Shown here: one piece after another, positions 21,996-33,530 of the stretch
How the letters are laid out: every line of letters starts with the position of its first letter
How positions within the stretch are numbered: position 1 is the first letter of the stretch
Assembly: GCA_015179125.1 (NCBI GenBank)
Contig: WHVA01000071.1
Span: 242,357-306,356 of the forward strand
DNA from: Gautieria morchelliformis
Taxonomy: Eukaryota > Basidiomycota > Agaricomycetes > Gomphales > Gomphaceae
DNA length: 64,000 nucleotides
Reading direction: 5' to 3'
Notes under the pieces: model-generated
What the model was told of the DNA's origin: nothing
The model's database searches: none
What the model saw: the letters and a program-made list of their open reading frames with translations, nothing else
Translations under genes and position numbers: made by a program

Positions 21996-24905
21996 TCTCA
22001 CTCATGCCAGTCAGCTGTTCAGGATGTCATCGTGCATTCGTTCGGCAGTCAGACCTGGGCAAGCATGAGCGCAAATGTGCTGACATGCGCACTGCCTGTT
22101 ATGAAGCAGAGAAGTGACTTCGGAAGCGTCACCGCTCCCATAGATCCCGTTCTCCACATTGTTAAGATCGGTTTTTAGGCATTAATATCGTGTATTAGTG
22201 AACACAACAAATGCCCGAATAACTTGTGTGAAGAGGTATGCCGTTCGGTGAATAGAGTGAACCAATAAATGTTCAGAAGATAAGAGGGCTACCCGATAGG
22301 GGTTCACCCTATCTACAGTCATAGTGAAATAGCCCATGGCACTTGACGACGTAACGTGCAAGGTGTCACGGAAAGGTTGTTTTAAGTAGCAACAATCCTT
22401 TTGCCAGCGAAGGTGCTCCTTCGGAGCCCTTCGCCAACAGCACAGATAATAGTTCAAAGGTTAAGGTAACGAAGATGAAGTATGAAAACTCACCAGTGAT
22501 GCCCAAGCCTTCCTCTGGTCGAAGATAGAAATCTACAGGAGAGGGCTCAAGACGATAGTCACAGTGAGGTCAAGTTTTGCACAAGATGGACGTATGATAA
22601 TTGAACTGGGGAATATACATGTGAATGTAGACTAGTTATATCGAATGCTCATATGATGCTAGCGAATAGGAAAGAGGCCGTCTGGAGTTAGGGTTGGGTA
22701 GGGGTGCGCAGTCATGATACAAATAGATGAAACACAGATACAATAGAATGAAAGAGGAGTGCAAACATGAAACGACAGGGAGGAAAGGGGGTGAAGGTAC
22801 TTATGTACAAAAACACACCTTGAGACCTGCATATATGCCACCCTGCATGGACTCTTCGTCTGCTGGGTTGATCCCACATGACCTATGGGTAGAATGTCCC
22901 ATGAATACATTCCAGCCATACAAACACCTAAAGGGGTTGGATCGGGAAGATGATGGGGGCAGCCATGAACCATCATGTCGGGTAAAGGGTGTCGATCGTG
23001 TTTGATGGCGTGCCTGCTGGCGAATGATGCGAGCAGCGAATGGTCATTGGGCGAATGGGGCAAACAGCGAATGGAGTGAACATAGAGGAGGAGTGGTCGA
23101 AGGGTAGGGTGAACTCAGGCGAAGATGCAGGGGGAGCGATGAGGGGGAACATAGAGGCAGTGAGGTAAGGGACATAGACGGGTCGGCCTCACTTGGACAA
23201 GGAGCCGGAAGCTCCACGAAAGCCTGCATTGCCAGTGGAGGTAAGTGTTGTAGTTTTCCAGGGCTGTTGGAAGCCTGAATGCCCTGTCACTTAGATACCA
23301 GAATCAAGTACTATGGGCCGGCTCCGAGGGGAGCCATGGTAAGAACTGCCATATGTGGATGCAGCAGGGCATATGGACGGTTCACTTCCAGACCTTCCAC
23401 ATGACCTGCCACACATGGAAGGTCTGCAAGTGAGCACAGGCAAAGTGGGAATGGGTCGAGGCATGTGCAAGAAGAGGCCTGGCTGCGCCCAGATGTGCTG
23501 CCCAATGGACCGGCTCCTCTACCCTCTCCCATACAGCCACCCACCGAGGAGATTGATGACAGTGGCATTGCTGGTCCATGTTGGTTCCTACAGATCGGGA
23601 CAAATCTGTGCCTGGTGTTGACAGAGACAGTCCGCATGGCCATCAATGCTTTCAGCCTTTCATGGCTCTATTATGGACGATTGAGTCACATTCCAGATGA
23701 ATATGTTGCAGCCAGTGAGATGGTTGCTGCATCACCTCCTGCTTTGTGGCCCCCCTCCCTCGATGTGTCACTGTTGCCATATCCAAAAATTAGTTCCTGG
23801 CGCCTGGGAGGCTTGTTCTGGGGGACCAGTGATACTAAATCAAAAGCAGGGTTAAGGATCTCATCAACAATGTGTTACTTTCACATGATTTTAACATCAG
23901 GGACCTCGAGGGTGTGGCTTGGGATAGTATAGATGAATCGCTTGTGGGGGATGTAGGTGAGAAACCATATGGTGGAGAGGGGTGACAAGAATCCACAGTA
24001 AACATCGAGATTTCGACTGGAGTGAAAAAGAAGGCCGCTGGCAGCCATCAGTTCCAAAGCAAACAAAGTTTTGAATTCCAGGGGATGTGGCATTGTTCAC
24101 TGACAGCTCTCATTCGTTCTGGTTTTCAAGATGACCTGGCAGCACAGTACTTCCATTTTAAGCCTTTCAAGCAATTCTGGCAAGATGGGACATTGAAACT
24201 CCAGCGTGTCCAAGATGAGCTATTCAACTCAGACCCATGGCTCTGGGAACATGAGGCTATCCAGAATCTGCCTTGAAAGGTAGGAGACAACTACCCTAGG
24301 TGCCTGGCGGTGTTGATGTTTTGGTCGGATGCAACCCATCTGGCCCAGTTTGGTCAGGCCAAGATATGGCTGATCTATTTGTTCTTTGGTAACCAGTCAA
24401 AATGGTTGTGTTGTAAACCATCTGCACAGGCATGTCATCACGTCGCGTATTTGCCAGGTGTGTGTGACTTTTGTTGTTTTGTAAAATTTGCTCTAATCAA
24501 AGGTTCAGCTTCCTGCCAGCATTCAAGACTTCATTCACACCTGCACCAAAGGTCGTGCACTGGATCACTTGATCATGCATTGCCATCGCAAGGTCTACCA
24601 TGCAGCACTCAGGGTCCTGTTGGACAAGGAATTCATCGAGGCCTGGAAAAATGGTATGCTAATTCAGTGTTATGATGGTGTGGTGCATCGGATATTCCCC
24701 CAGATCTTCACACGGTCTGCGGACTACCCAGAGAAGTGAGTCCAGATCACATGCTGGCTCTCAAACTGACAGGACTCATATCAGGGTTCTACTTGCATGC
24801 ATCCAAGATTTGGGCCGCTGTCTGTGTCCACGGTGTATGGTATGCATAGAGCATATATCTAGACTTGGGACGGCTCAGGATCATCAAACTCAAGCACACC
24901 CAAGT
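21996..24905 (+). pseudogene. Plavaka-type transposase gene, broken
   Basis: This is a remnant of the large Agaricomycete transposase family called Plavaka (CACTA-related). It starts with a C2H2 zinc finger, CSGCHRAFVRQSDLGKHERK (near 22010), typical of the N-terminus. After an inserted LTR relic it resumes with an acidic, proline-rich stretch (PAPLPSPIQPPTEEIDDSGI, near 23510), SWRLGGLFWGTSDTKSKAGL (near 23800), and the conserved core FQDDLAAQYFHFKPFKQFWQ (near 24125), DATHLAQFGQAKIWLIYLFF (near 24320), KGRALDHLIMHCHRKVYHAA (near 24550), IFPQIFTRSADYPEK (near 24690) and RVLLACIQDLGRCLCPRCMV (near 24785). Introns of about 50-60 nt are visible. Stops occur near 23980, 24275 and 24738, and frames shift near 24740-24780. 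The catalytic C-terminal part is missing because a Gypsy LTR piece abuts at about 24905. The family call is firm; activity is excluded. Confidence 0.85.
22159..23150 (-). mobile_element. Relic of the long LTR, nested in the Plavaka gene
   Basis: The left end TGTTAAGATCGGTTTTTAGG is the reverse complement of the end of the 17120-18355 LTR. Similarity continues through the GTGTCACGGAAAGG and ATTCGCCAGCAGGCACGCC blocks to about 23010, then fades; the right boundary is uncertain. It separates the zinc finger from the rest of the Plavaka transposase. It is clearly more diverged than the solo LTR at 17120 and is broken. Confidence 0.65.
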
Positions 24906-25211
24906 CTGCTTCTGAGAGAAATTCCACCATTCCATTTTCTTCACCAATTCCACTCCATTCTCTCTCTCGGAACAGTGTTAGAAGTCAAGCAACTTGCGTA
25001 GTACGTGACATCAAGGGTCGGTCAAGGGTCAGGGAGGTCAGGGGGATGCAGGGTTGACTGTGAGCACCAAGTGTTGTCCCTGGCTGCTGAGTAGCATAGT
25101 ATAATATGGGCTCACTGACATTGGGGGTCCTTAGACTTTTCTCTTCAGATTTCCCCTTGTCAGTTGTGTGGTAGTGTGACCTCCACAGCCAGCTAGGGTT
25201 GCCCTTACAGT
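24906..25211 (+). mobile_element. Ty3/Gypsy LTR fragment
   Basis: It matches the 3' 60 percent of the LTR at 61933-62430: a CGGAACAGTGT block, TCAAGGGTC..AGGGGGATGCAGGG, ATTGGGGGTCCTTAGACTTT, TTTCCCCTTGTCAG and the end AGGGTTGCCCTTACAG. It lacks the LTR start and marks the truncation point of the Plavaka gene. Old, fragmentary. Confidence 0.8.
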
Positions 25212-27104
25212 TGGAACAGGAAGGGAAATAAACAGAACACACAAGACAGAAGGATGCTGAAGGCTAGGAGAGGCTCAGGGCCCCTGATCACATGTAGTGA
25301 TAAACTGCATGCCACCATAAAGTGCATACCACAATAATGCACATGGCAATGTTGTGATAAATGTCTTGTAGTTGGACCCTCTTTAAGTCCAACATCCACA
25401 CTCTTTAACAGAACATATTAAAAACATGATTATGGGATTTTGAAAGGAGTTATCTAATAGTTTAACCAGTATGCTTACTGGTTAAAGGGCTGACAAGGAT
25501 ATTGGTGATGTCATGACATCATAAACATCAGTTGGCGGCTTCCAATCAGCTGATAGACCTAACTGAGTAGAGGCACTTGTGTGTTGATCAAACGCTGGAT
25601 CAGGGGGACAGCTTGAGTGGGGGCAAAATGAGAAAATATTTTCTATAGCACCACAAGTGCTGTATGGAGGCCCTGGAACTTGCAGGATGCAAGCAGAGTA
25701 ATCCATCAAGATTGTTTGATTGTCCTTTGGAAGGGACATGGAGATCAAGTGCATATGCAGGCACATATACATTGGATCTCAAGGAGAAAGCCGATTATGC
25801 TGACTGTCTGCAGGATAAAGACAGTCAATCATGGAGCTATTACACATTGAGAGGAGCATTATGTAAGTTCCCTATAATCCCCATTGTTCAAATCCCCCTG
25901 TAGAATAATCCCCATCTTTTTCTTATGTGTCATGTCACCATAACACCTTCTACCCTGTCCAGATACACTCACGGGCTCTTTCACCCAGAACTAAAGCATG
26001 ACATCCATTTCTTTGACTGCCTATAAATACAGTAGTCGCTCTTGTATGCTACTCCAGCCAGAAATTAACTGTCCTCACTTGAACATCCGTAATTAGTGTG
26101 TTTGATCACTGTACGGTCCATTCCCCATCGATTTACTTCAAATCTTGGTTGAGGGTTTATTCTAACTGTCTACTCTCTACTACTCTAGAAGCAAGAACTT
26201 CAGAACTCTCATTCTCTTCTTTGATGACATCCTCTCATCGGTCCTTTGATTTGTCAGCAGGGAACCAGCAACCCTGCTTAGTCATTCTCTCACCGGTCCA
26301 GTCCACCAACCTGATTTGTCAGCAGGGATCCAACGACCCTGCTTAGTCAGATTGTGCACATTGGACAAGCGGTGTATATTGAAGCACACTCATTCCTGAG
26401 TGCTTTATCATCCTCCCTATCCCTTCAATCTGACATAAATCTCAAGAGGCAATAATGTGCAAGTGGCAATAATGCACACAGTGACAATGTGAAAGCAGCA
26501 ATAATGCACATGGTGATAAAGCAGTGTACAATTGGGGTCCCCTGACACTTACACAACCATGTTAACAACATCAAATGGAGATGATTGTGGTTTCACAAGC
26601 ATCAGTGAACCTTATTTTGTATATTATGCACTGACTTTTTAAAACATCACACAGGGCTTCACCACATGGGAAATGAGATCTTGTAGAAATACACTAGGTG
26701 AGAGATTGCTGGGATCTCCCAGAAACCACAGTGAAAGCGGGCAGGGTGATGTGTAGGAAAGCTCTGCTAAACAATGTTTATTCAAGGTTGGAGAAATGCA
26801 ACACAACCAATCAACCACAATGTTTCAGGGACAGTCACTAGAGGCATAGAAGAATTGTCTGGTCTGAAAAACTGTTCCAAGAACTGTGAAGATTTTCCAA
26901 AAAAATTTAGTATTTTTTATATGAAAAAACTTTCTCAATCCTGAAAAAGTATCATAAAATTGTAAAAAGAAACATGCAAAAAACAAGTTTTAAAAAAGCA
27001 CTAAATTTTGTTAAAGCTTATATATATATATAAAATTACAAAAAATCCAAAAATGTTTTTTTGAAAATCAAATTTTTGGACAGTTTTTCAGACCAGAAAA
27101 TTTT
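25212..27104. other. Gene-free stretch with a possible LTR at 25863-26435
   Basis: No gene is recognised. A segment beginning TGTAAGTTCCC (25863) and ending CAATCTGACA (26435) has a TATA-like box (ctataaata, near 26022) and so could be a solo LTR, but no target duplication is visible. A perfect hairpin (TTTAACCAGTA, near 25460) and a dinucleotide-rich, strongly AT-rich tract (26880-27110) are also present. Confidence 0.35.
26227..26348 (+). repeat. Tandem duplication of about 60 bp
   Basis: Two diverged copies share CTCTCAYCGGTCC and GATTTGTCAGCAGGGA, each ending in ACCCTGCTTAGTCA. They lie inside the possible LTR at 25863-26435. Confidence 0.7.
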
Positions 27105-27680
27105 CAAATTTTCCAGAGTTGTCTTGGCTGTTTGAGTTTGCTCGAGTGCCCGATGCCAATGCATCTGAGCGGTTAGAGTGGCTGTGCACACCTCGCCCCA
27201 AATCTGTTGTTGTCACTGAGAATGGGTACGACCCTGGAAATGCGCCTGTGGCCTCTCTTATCGATAAGACCCTCCACGCCTTCTCACATTTTACTTGCAT
27301 TGAGAATGAGGGAAAGGTGGTTCACACGCAATTTTCATGTGAGTGAAATGTTTTTACCTTGTTTTTCCATCTGATTATACCCTCACAGACATGAGTGACG
27401 ATGAGAATGGCGAGAAGGCTCATGTGGTGCCACGACCATGAGTAAGTTACTGTGACAATGCCTCCCGGCTGCCTGACGAATATTCCTGCCTAGAGATCGC
27501 AGTGACGGCCTATACCCTCAGAACCGGGGTTTTCCTCGTGACTATTGTAGGACTGGGCTTCTCCATTTTCAGATGGACCACACATGCTCCCCGGTGTGCA
27601 AAATGATGGGACTCACTAACCTTGATACCATCATATAGCTTCGTTACAACCGAAAGGTGGATCATTTCTAGCCGGGGCCA
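27105..27680 (+). pseudogene. Alpha-kinase domain fragment (probable)
   Basis: Exons on the plus strand read WLFEFARVPDANASERLEWL, then APVASLIDKTLHAFSHFT and an intron with donor near 27343. After further exon-like blocks comes HTCSPVCKMMGLTNLDTI (near 27580). The spacing and the final HxCxxxCxxxGL motif resemble the C-terminal half of Agaricomycete alpha-type protein kinases, where the His and Cys residues bind zinc. The catalytic N-terminal lobe is absent and AT-rich sequence precedes it. A stop occurs before the final zinc motif. The assignment rests on motif resemblance, so it is moderate. Confidence 0.45.
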
Positions 27681-28150
27681 GGTTAGCGGCGGTGGGAGCG
27701 GTACTAAAGTTGTGTATGTGTGATGTTTTGGAGCATTTGTTTCTTCAATTATAGGTGTTGAAGGTAGATTTGTGGGTGGTTTTACTCCTTACTTATTCCA
27801 ATTAGAAGTTTCATCGAAGCACAGGGCTCAAATGAAGAATGTTATGAATTGTACCGCATATTAATAAATACTAGTAGTGGGTATGTACTGGAGACTTTTC
27901 GGGTCATATGAGATCAACGACAATAGATCAGAGCTGTCGTGAAGGAATGACAATATATCCTCAACGTGTACCTGATGGATATGGAGTTCTGTAGCACGAC
28001 GATAATTCTATGGGCGGTCTCATGTGCCACTACGCACGATATAATAGTTAGGTAACCTTAGACAACTCGTTCCGTCTTTATGTAAAGGTTGCATACAGTA
28101 ACCGTCCTTACCAGTTACCATTGCTAAAACACTCCACGGCACTGTTTAAC
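27681..28150. other. Spacer without a recognised gene
   Basis: No coding frame, repeat or structural motif stands out in these 470 bases. Confidence 0.4.
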
Positions 28151-29125
28151 ATGTGCCTAGTCATAATTGTCCTCGTACATCCGGAGGACCTCAAGCGCTT
28201 CCTTTTCTTCCACAGTGAGATGAGCCGAAACGGATGTGGACGACAGTTACTGTAAAGCCGGTGGTATACCCAGTTTCCATCGAGGTGTCAGGCTTCAGCT
28301 CTTCTCCTGTCGACGTATCTGAGAAATGTGAAGCCCCAGAATCGATGAGCCACGCCGCGGTATAACCGTATATATAATATATAATATACAGCGCTGACTG
28401 ATGCATCAGTCACTGGGTAAATTCTGCGACGACCTCAATTAAGCTAAGCTGTACGTACAACGTTCTGCAAAGCATGCACCGGGGCAGATGCTGTCTGACA
28501 GTCGTGAGTTGACCGGTCACCGGCTGGCTAACACATGCACCGTCGACCCCATCCAAAGGAGCTAATCCACAATATATAGTATTGTAAGGCTATATGAAGA
28601 AATAGCTGCAACATACCTGTGACCTTTCCCCCCGTCCCGTGCCCGATACACTCGACCGTTCAGGAATTGTTTGGGCATAAGTATCTCATAAGTAATTATC
28701 TTTGTCTCTCCACCAGAAGGACTCACATCATAGCCATCAGGGTTTTCATATGTCCCGGGATTCATATGGATGATGTCAGTCTAAGCGATCTGGCCAATTG
28801 AAGACGGCATACAAAACGCCAACATCAACGACTCGACAAGCACACTATTATAGCGGGTTAACAGGTAGAGGCTCTTCCCGATATTCCACCGTGTTCCCAT
28901 ACAAGCTCAAGCTCCAATTTGATAGTCAGGAGGTAAGCATAAATCTGGTTCACAGTGTCTAATTTACATATGCATCTCATGCCCACCAGAATGACAATGC
29001 TGGCAACTTGAAATAAGGATTCGTTAGGGAGCTCTACAGGATTCTGGTCAGCACAGAAAGCTTCAGCACTCAGCAAATACCTACCGCAGCAATTTGATTT
29101 CCAAAAATGGCCCGACACAAGGCTC
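28151..29125 (-). pseudogene. Cytochrome P450 C-terminal fragment with damaged heme motif
   Basis: Minus-strand exons separated by short introns encode the C-terminal third of a fungal P450. They give TDIIHMNPGTYENPDGYDVS (near 28775), corresponding to the xxNPxxYxNPxxF region; then, after an intron, SFGWGRRCMC (near 28550), the FxxGxRxCxG heme loop. At the end come STGEELKPDTSMETGYTTGF (near 28290) and HPFRLISLWKKRKRLR, the usual P450 tail. One extra base in the heme loop shifts the frame and a stop follows, so the axial Cys context is lost. The upstream two thirds, including the ExxR helix, are not recognisable; 29118-28858 holds one further exon-like ORF. Closest in style to the CYP families related to O-methylsterigmatocystin oxidoreductase that are expanded in Agaricomycetes; this is inference. 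Confidence 0.6.
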
Positions 29126-29269
29126 CAACCTCTGCGAGACTCGACATCGAGGGCAATTCGAAGTATTCGGGCACTTCTTATAGCCTGTGACTGCTGATTA
29201 AAAACAGCGAGCAGTCATAAAGGCCTATTAATCCTATTTCAAAGCAGCTTCAGTACAATAGTTGACTGT

Positions 29270-29740
29270 GAACTCACAGCGAATGTCCGCAGCTTCGCTG
29301 TTCGTGTGTTTTTGTTATGGAATGCTGTCCTCATGACTCATATCGCCTCCTAATAACGCTTTACTGAGTGGATCTGTGGTATAGCTGAATTAATAAGATC
29401 GAAAGCTGGAGATATCGAGGCATCATACCTCCAGCAAAGGCACGAACCCAGAGGTCGGTCAGTTCTTCCACCTGTGCGTCTGCAAAAAACAGTGATCAAT
29501 GTTGAGCATATGCGCTTCTGACTTCTGGCATTTTGACTATGTAAGGACTATAGCGAGTAAGACAGATTATTGTGGAGAGACGCACCCAAACCTTGACTTG
29601 GCAATAAGACAACCCGGAGATGTCTGCGAGGTGCTTTTTGTCTTCGCGGCTTGGGTGGCGATTTCTTTTGAGTGCGAACTCAAGCAAAGGTACGTACTCC
29701 TGCAAGACATGTCAGCGTGAAGCGAGAAATTTTACCTAAA
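29270..29740 (-). pseudogene. Homeodomain gene fragment
   Basis: A minus-strand exon (about 29700-29590), preceded by a good 3' splice site (tgtcttgcag), encodes YVPLLEFALKRNRHPSREDK and then HLADISGLSYCQVKVW. This is helix 1 to helix 3 of a homeodomain, with QVKVW matching the recognition-helix core. An intron follows, and the next bases (TCAAAATGCCAGAAGTCAGA) approximate the expected FQNRRSR continuation with small disruptions. A further exon-like block (DAQVEELTDLWVRAFAGG, near 29450) follows. In basidiomycetes homeodomains with an intron at this place are common in HD mating-type and related regulators, but no partner gene lies next to it. It is probably broken, since no start region is found upstream. 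Confidence 0.55.
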
Positions 29741-30007
29741 ATTGGACTGGAGACTATGCACTAGTGTGTGTAGAGAAACTGAGCTAAGTACTATAGCGGA
29801 ATTTCAAAAGTTCAAAATCGCGTTTTTCAGCCTGGCGCTTACAGTGAGCATCTTGGAAACCTGTGCCAAAGAAGAACCTCAACTGGCCATGTACCACCCC
29901 TTCAGAAGCCACCAGAGTCATAGACTGGATACAACATGAATTTGGGAATAGCTGGAGACAGTATGATAAATTCCTAGAGAAGCTCTTCTGCTATGTATTG
30001 AGACCTG

Positions 30008-30232
30008 GGGATGGGGTTTGAGCCACACCAGGCGGAGTCCCGGCTGGAGATGGTCGATGAGTTCCAAGACTGCATGGACTTGACCCTCATGGAAGCCAAG
30101 CCTACTCTTGTGAAGGCCAAGGATGACATGGTGTGGGACTACAAACAATGCTGAGTTCTGGAGTACCAAGTCCATGGCAAGGTGTACTTGGACACAGTGA
30201 CATCCACACCATGAGCCCCTTGCAGAAGTAGA
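30008..30232 (+). mobile_element. Ty3/Gypsy integrase C-terminal fragment
   Basis: About 225 bases correspond to the segment at 12064-12290 of the Gypsy relic (shared block GAGTTCCAAGACYGCATGGAC). It is a small, heavily decayed piece with no LTR attached. Confidence 0.75.
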
Positions 30233-30562
30233 TATAGGCATACTATAAGGGATTTTCAGGGTCCTAGGTACTAAGGTAATCCCACCCGCTGTGGTGTGTA
30301 ATGCTTAAAGTAAGTGCTCGGTGTTGCCATAGTCTGACGGCGTAGCCAGCACGTATATTTCCAGAGTTGTCAGGCGGAATACCTTGCACAAGTAAAAGTC
30401 AATTGGCAGTTGATGGGAAGAAGGGAGACAGTACCTCAGTGAGTGACGATGAGGCCGAGTCTCAATGACCTCGTCAATAAAGTTACAAGTTATAGTCTAG
30501 TATCAGAGTTATCGTAAGTAGCTACATTTTAGATGAATAGGCATTTTTATCAAAAAGATTGG

Positions 30563-32501
30563 TCAGTCCCGGGTAACAGGCGGTATCTCCTCGAAGCGCT
30601 CCACCACCTTTGGTACAGGAATTTCTGATTCAATATCACGCCTGCCATCGTCACGCGCAACACTGTTGTCGCTCCGAAATCGAAGTTCAAGCGAATACTA
30701 ATAATAACATCGAATTGGTCAGGCCACATAACAACAGAGGAGTGGAAGCACTAACAACATTGCTGCGTTCGCCAACAGGGTGCTGTTCAGAGAAATTATG
30801 CAAAGGTACGAGAAAAAAAGCGAAAGGTACATACGTTCCCGCCAGCTGATACGAATTCAGACTCTCCGAAAAGAACATTATCGCGATACAGTTGGTCGCC
30901 GGTGACGTTGTTCCACCCAGCACGCGCGTTAAGGGTTGACAGCAACGAGTTAGTATACAACTTGGAGAGCGAAAAATCCCAGATGAAGTTTCTATGGATT
31001 TGGTTTGAGGGTTAGTATTATCCAGAATTGCTGCGTTACCCCACAAGCCTGTGCCCTGAAATACCGCGACGTCAGAGGGTACCTTGCCAAAATGGGGACA
31101 GCGCGTACTGATGCGGCTAAGAAAAACACCACATCCAATGTGGCTGAGATGGCAGTGATTGCACCAGTTTGAAGCGTTACTGAATGGATATGGATAAGGG
31201 GTGGAACTTTACCCTACAAGGAAAGACTCACGTCGAATGAGCTTATTCAGGAGATCATCTGTTGCTGAATACCCTGTTCTGCGTTTATGCTAGTTGAGGC
31301 AGTGCTTCACTAAAACAGCCAACTCTGCTAGTACCGCTGCCTTACCAAAGACCATACGAGGCAGCCCGTGATACAGATATCAGCAGTAGCTGAAGATCCC
31401 AGCCATGCAACGACCGCCGCGGCGTATTGGTGTTCTTGGGCAAACTGGTGCAAAATAGAACCTGCAACAGTAGTTGATATACCTCCAGCTAAATAAAGAG
31501 TCCAGCGAGTTCATTGATGAATTCGCTCATCTGAGCACGGATGCGTGGGCGGACATACCGAGCGAAGATAGTGCTAAGGCACAGATGATTGCAGGGAGCA
31601 GCCTTGAACCGCTCAGCGCCTTAATACGCCAACAGATGAAGAGCTGCACTGGAGTGGATATGCATACCTTAAAGAAGAAGGTTAGCAGCTAAGCCGTTTC
31701 TGATGTTCTATTTTAACCGTCATGATGGGATCTAACACAGAACACTTCTCAGACGTGTGCCCTATGGACATTTGAGGAAACGTACCAGTTACAAGCACTG
31801 AAGTGCGGCGCAAAATTGAGCTGTCTGGAACGCGAAGGAGCTCAAACCACTCACCAATGGGAAGGATGGTAGTTGTGCGAGGGGTCGCTGATAGCACGGA
31901 GAAATGGGTGAACTGGGCATTCTCACCGTGAAGTCGTTGACCTACCATATCTTAGTACAAGGGGCTCGTACATCATACCGATATCAAAGCCTGTGGCCAG
32001 AGTTTCGCAGATGACGAGATATAAAATATAGAGGGGCGTGAATAACGTCTGTGTAGACAATTGGCAGCGCTTACAAAGTATCTGATCCAGGGAGCATCTC
32101 TGGTGACAATATGACATTAGATGTGTGTCACCACGACCATCGTACAGCAGACCTCTTATACGTCTGATAGTAGATAAACGCTTGTCCAAAACCCATACTG
32201 TTTGTAACTCTCATAAAAGATTGCAAGGGAATACGGACCTGTACAACAACAACCTGTTCAAAGGGTCAGTGCTCAGAATTCAGCGTATATAAAAGCAGTT
32301 CTTACTCCATAGAGAATTGTGCTGAAGAACGTACCGATAAGCATTGGCCCAAATCTGGGCAGTCTTGTAAATAGAGTGGAGACAAATAATTTGCTTGACT
32401 TACAAGAGCTGGAAACTGTCTATGGGGACGGGAGACATGGCGAAGACTCCCAAAGGACGTGGGACGTTAGAGTTGCTATTGGTCTCGACTGATGAGAACA
32501 T
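30563..32501 (-). CDS. DUF6533/DUF6534-type seven-helix membrane protein
   Basis: About nine exons with short introns encode the full family architecture. The start is MFSSVETNSNSNVPRPLGVF at 32501; the next exon gives FGPMLIGTFFSTILYG (helix 1), then AFIYYQTYKR, RDAPWIRY, LFTPLYILYLVICETLATGF (helix 3) and MMYEPLVLRYG. Further on are VQLFICWRIKALSGS (near 31650), LLPAIICALALSSLG, AAAVVAWLGSSATADICITG and TGYSATDDLLNKLIR. The end holds LTLQTGAITAISATLDVVFF and the diagnostic DFSLSKLYTNSLLSTLNARA (near 30950), followed by a polar tail that probably stops at 30563. The order and spacing match Agaricomycete DUF6534 proteins, integral membrane proteins with no proven function. I see no clear disabling change, although the exon between 31950 and 31680 is the least certain. 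It is one of the few apparently working genes in this region. Confidence 0.75.
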
Positions 32502-32509
32502 TTGTAAGG

Positions 32510-33530
32510 TGATGGTAATTTGAAGGGGACGGGGCTATCCGAGCTTCGAAATGATGCGAGCAAGAAGATGACACGATCCAGAGTCTCTCGTGATCATCAG
32601 CATCAACATTCAAATCAAGCACGTGCCGTGGGTACTTGCCACATCCACGAGACTCTTGATTATTCTGGTCTGTATGAGCCCTAACCTCAACTTATGTGGA
32701 AAGGGTGTAAGCGTAAAGCAAAGCTTGATGGCGTGCTAAATATACAACTGACACCGTGTGAGATGATTGACTGAAAATCCAAGGCCGTGACGGAGTTGTC
32801 GCGCCCGTGGGATGATAGTCAGCCATTTCTCAAGATGAAACTTCTCAAGGGCTTCTGGGAGTTGCCGAAGAAGAGAAAAGACGTCCATAAGACAGCAACA
32901 ATGGTATAGCCGACAGATAGCATCCTTCTCCGCAATATCCCACGTCTCTATTTCTGCTAGATACTTTTCGGGACGGGTGGACAACTCGAGCTGGAATTCG
33001 AACCCGAATACCCATCTACTTGCTGCAGAAAACCGAAAAGTGAGGTGATTTCCTCCCCTATCTGTGCCGGTCTCGTGTCAACCCCATCACCTCTGTCAGA
33101 AAAAAAAGCCCGTACCTGCTGTGGAGTACAAAATATATGTGTATCATCCTGTATGTACAACAACACCTGTGCGACGGCAGTTTGTGTTAAAGGATGACAG
33201 CTGCGTTGTAACAAGTGAACTCGCATATCTCACCGTACGCTCAAGTTATCGGAGGCCCGGGTTAGTGACTGATCCATGTAGGCTACGAAGTTGCACGGCT
33301 TTAGTACGTCGGCCTATGCGGCCTACACAGGTAGCTAATTTATGCCGGCCTACGCAGACTACATAGGCAGGCCCGACCAGCAGTAGCGCCCGTCGGGGAT
33401 GTATTTTGGGCCTCGGCTACCAGGTTCTCGGCGTTTTCCACTTCTGAATTCCAGGCGCTCCTCTTGAACTGATTCTCCAGGCGCCGAATGTACTGATTTT
33501 CAGGGGGAGCAGATCCTGCAGTGCACATGG
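32510..33530. other. Stretch with unrecognised minus-strand open frames
   Basis: Two adjacent minus-strand frames, 32984-32736 ([20 protein letters not shown]...) and 33226-32957, could be exons of a small gene, but I recognise no family and no clear splice pattern. A GGCCTAYGC-type short repeat occurs at 33300-33370. Confidence 0.25.

Noticed and set aside
28191-28406. DSGASH motif suggesting a Copia protease on the minus strand
   Set aside because: The flanking sequence matches the C-terminal tail of a P450 exon, in the right order after the heme loop. No other retroelement part is nearby.
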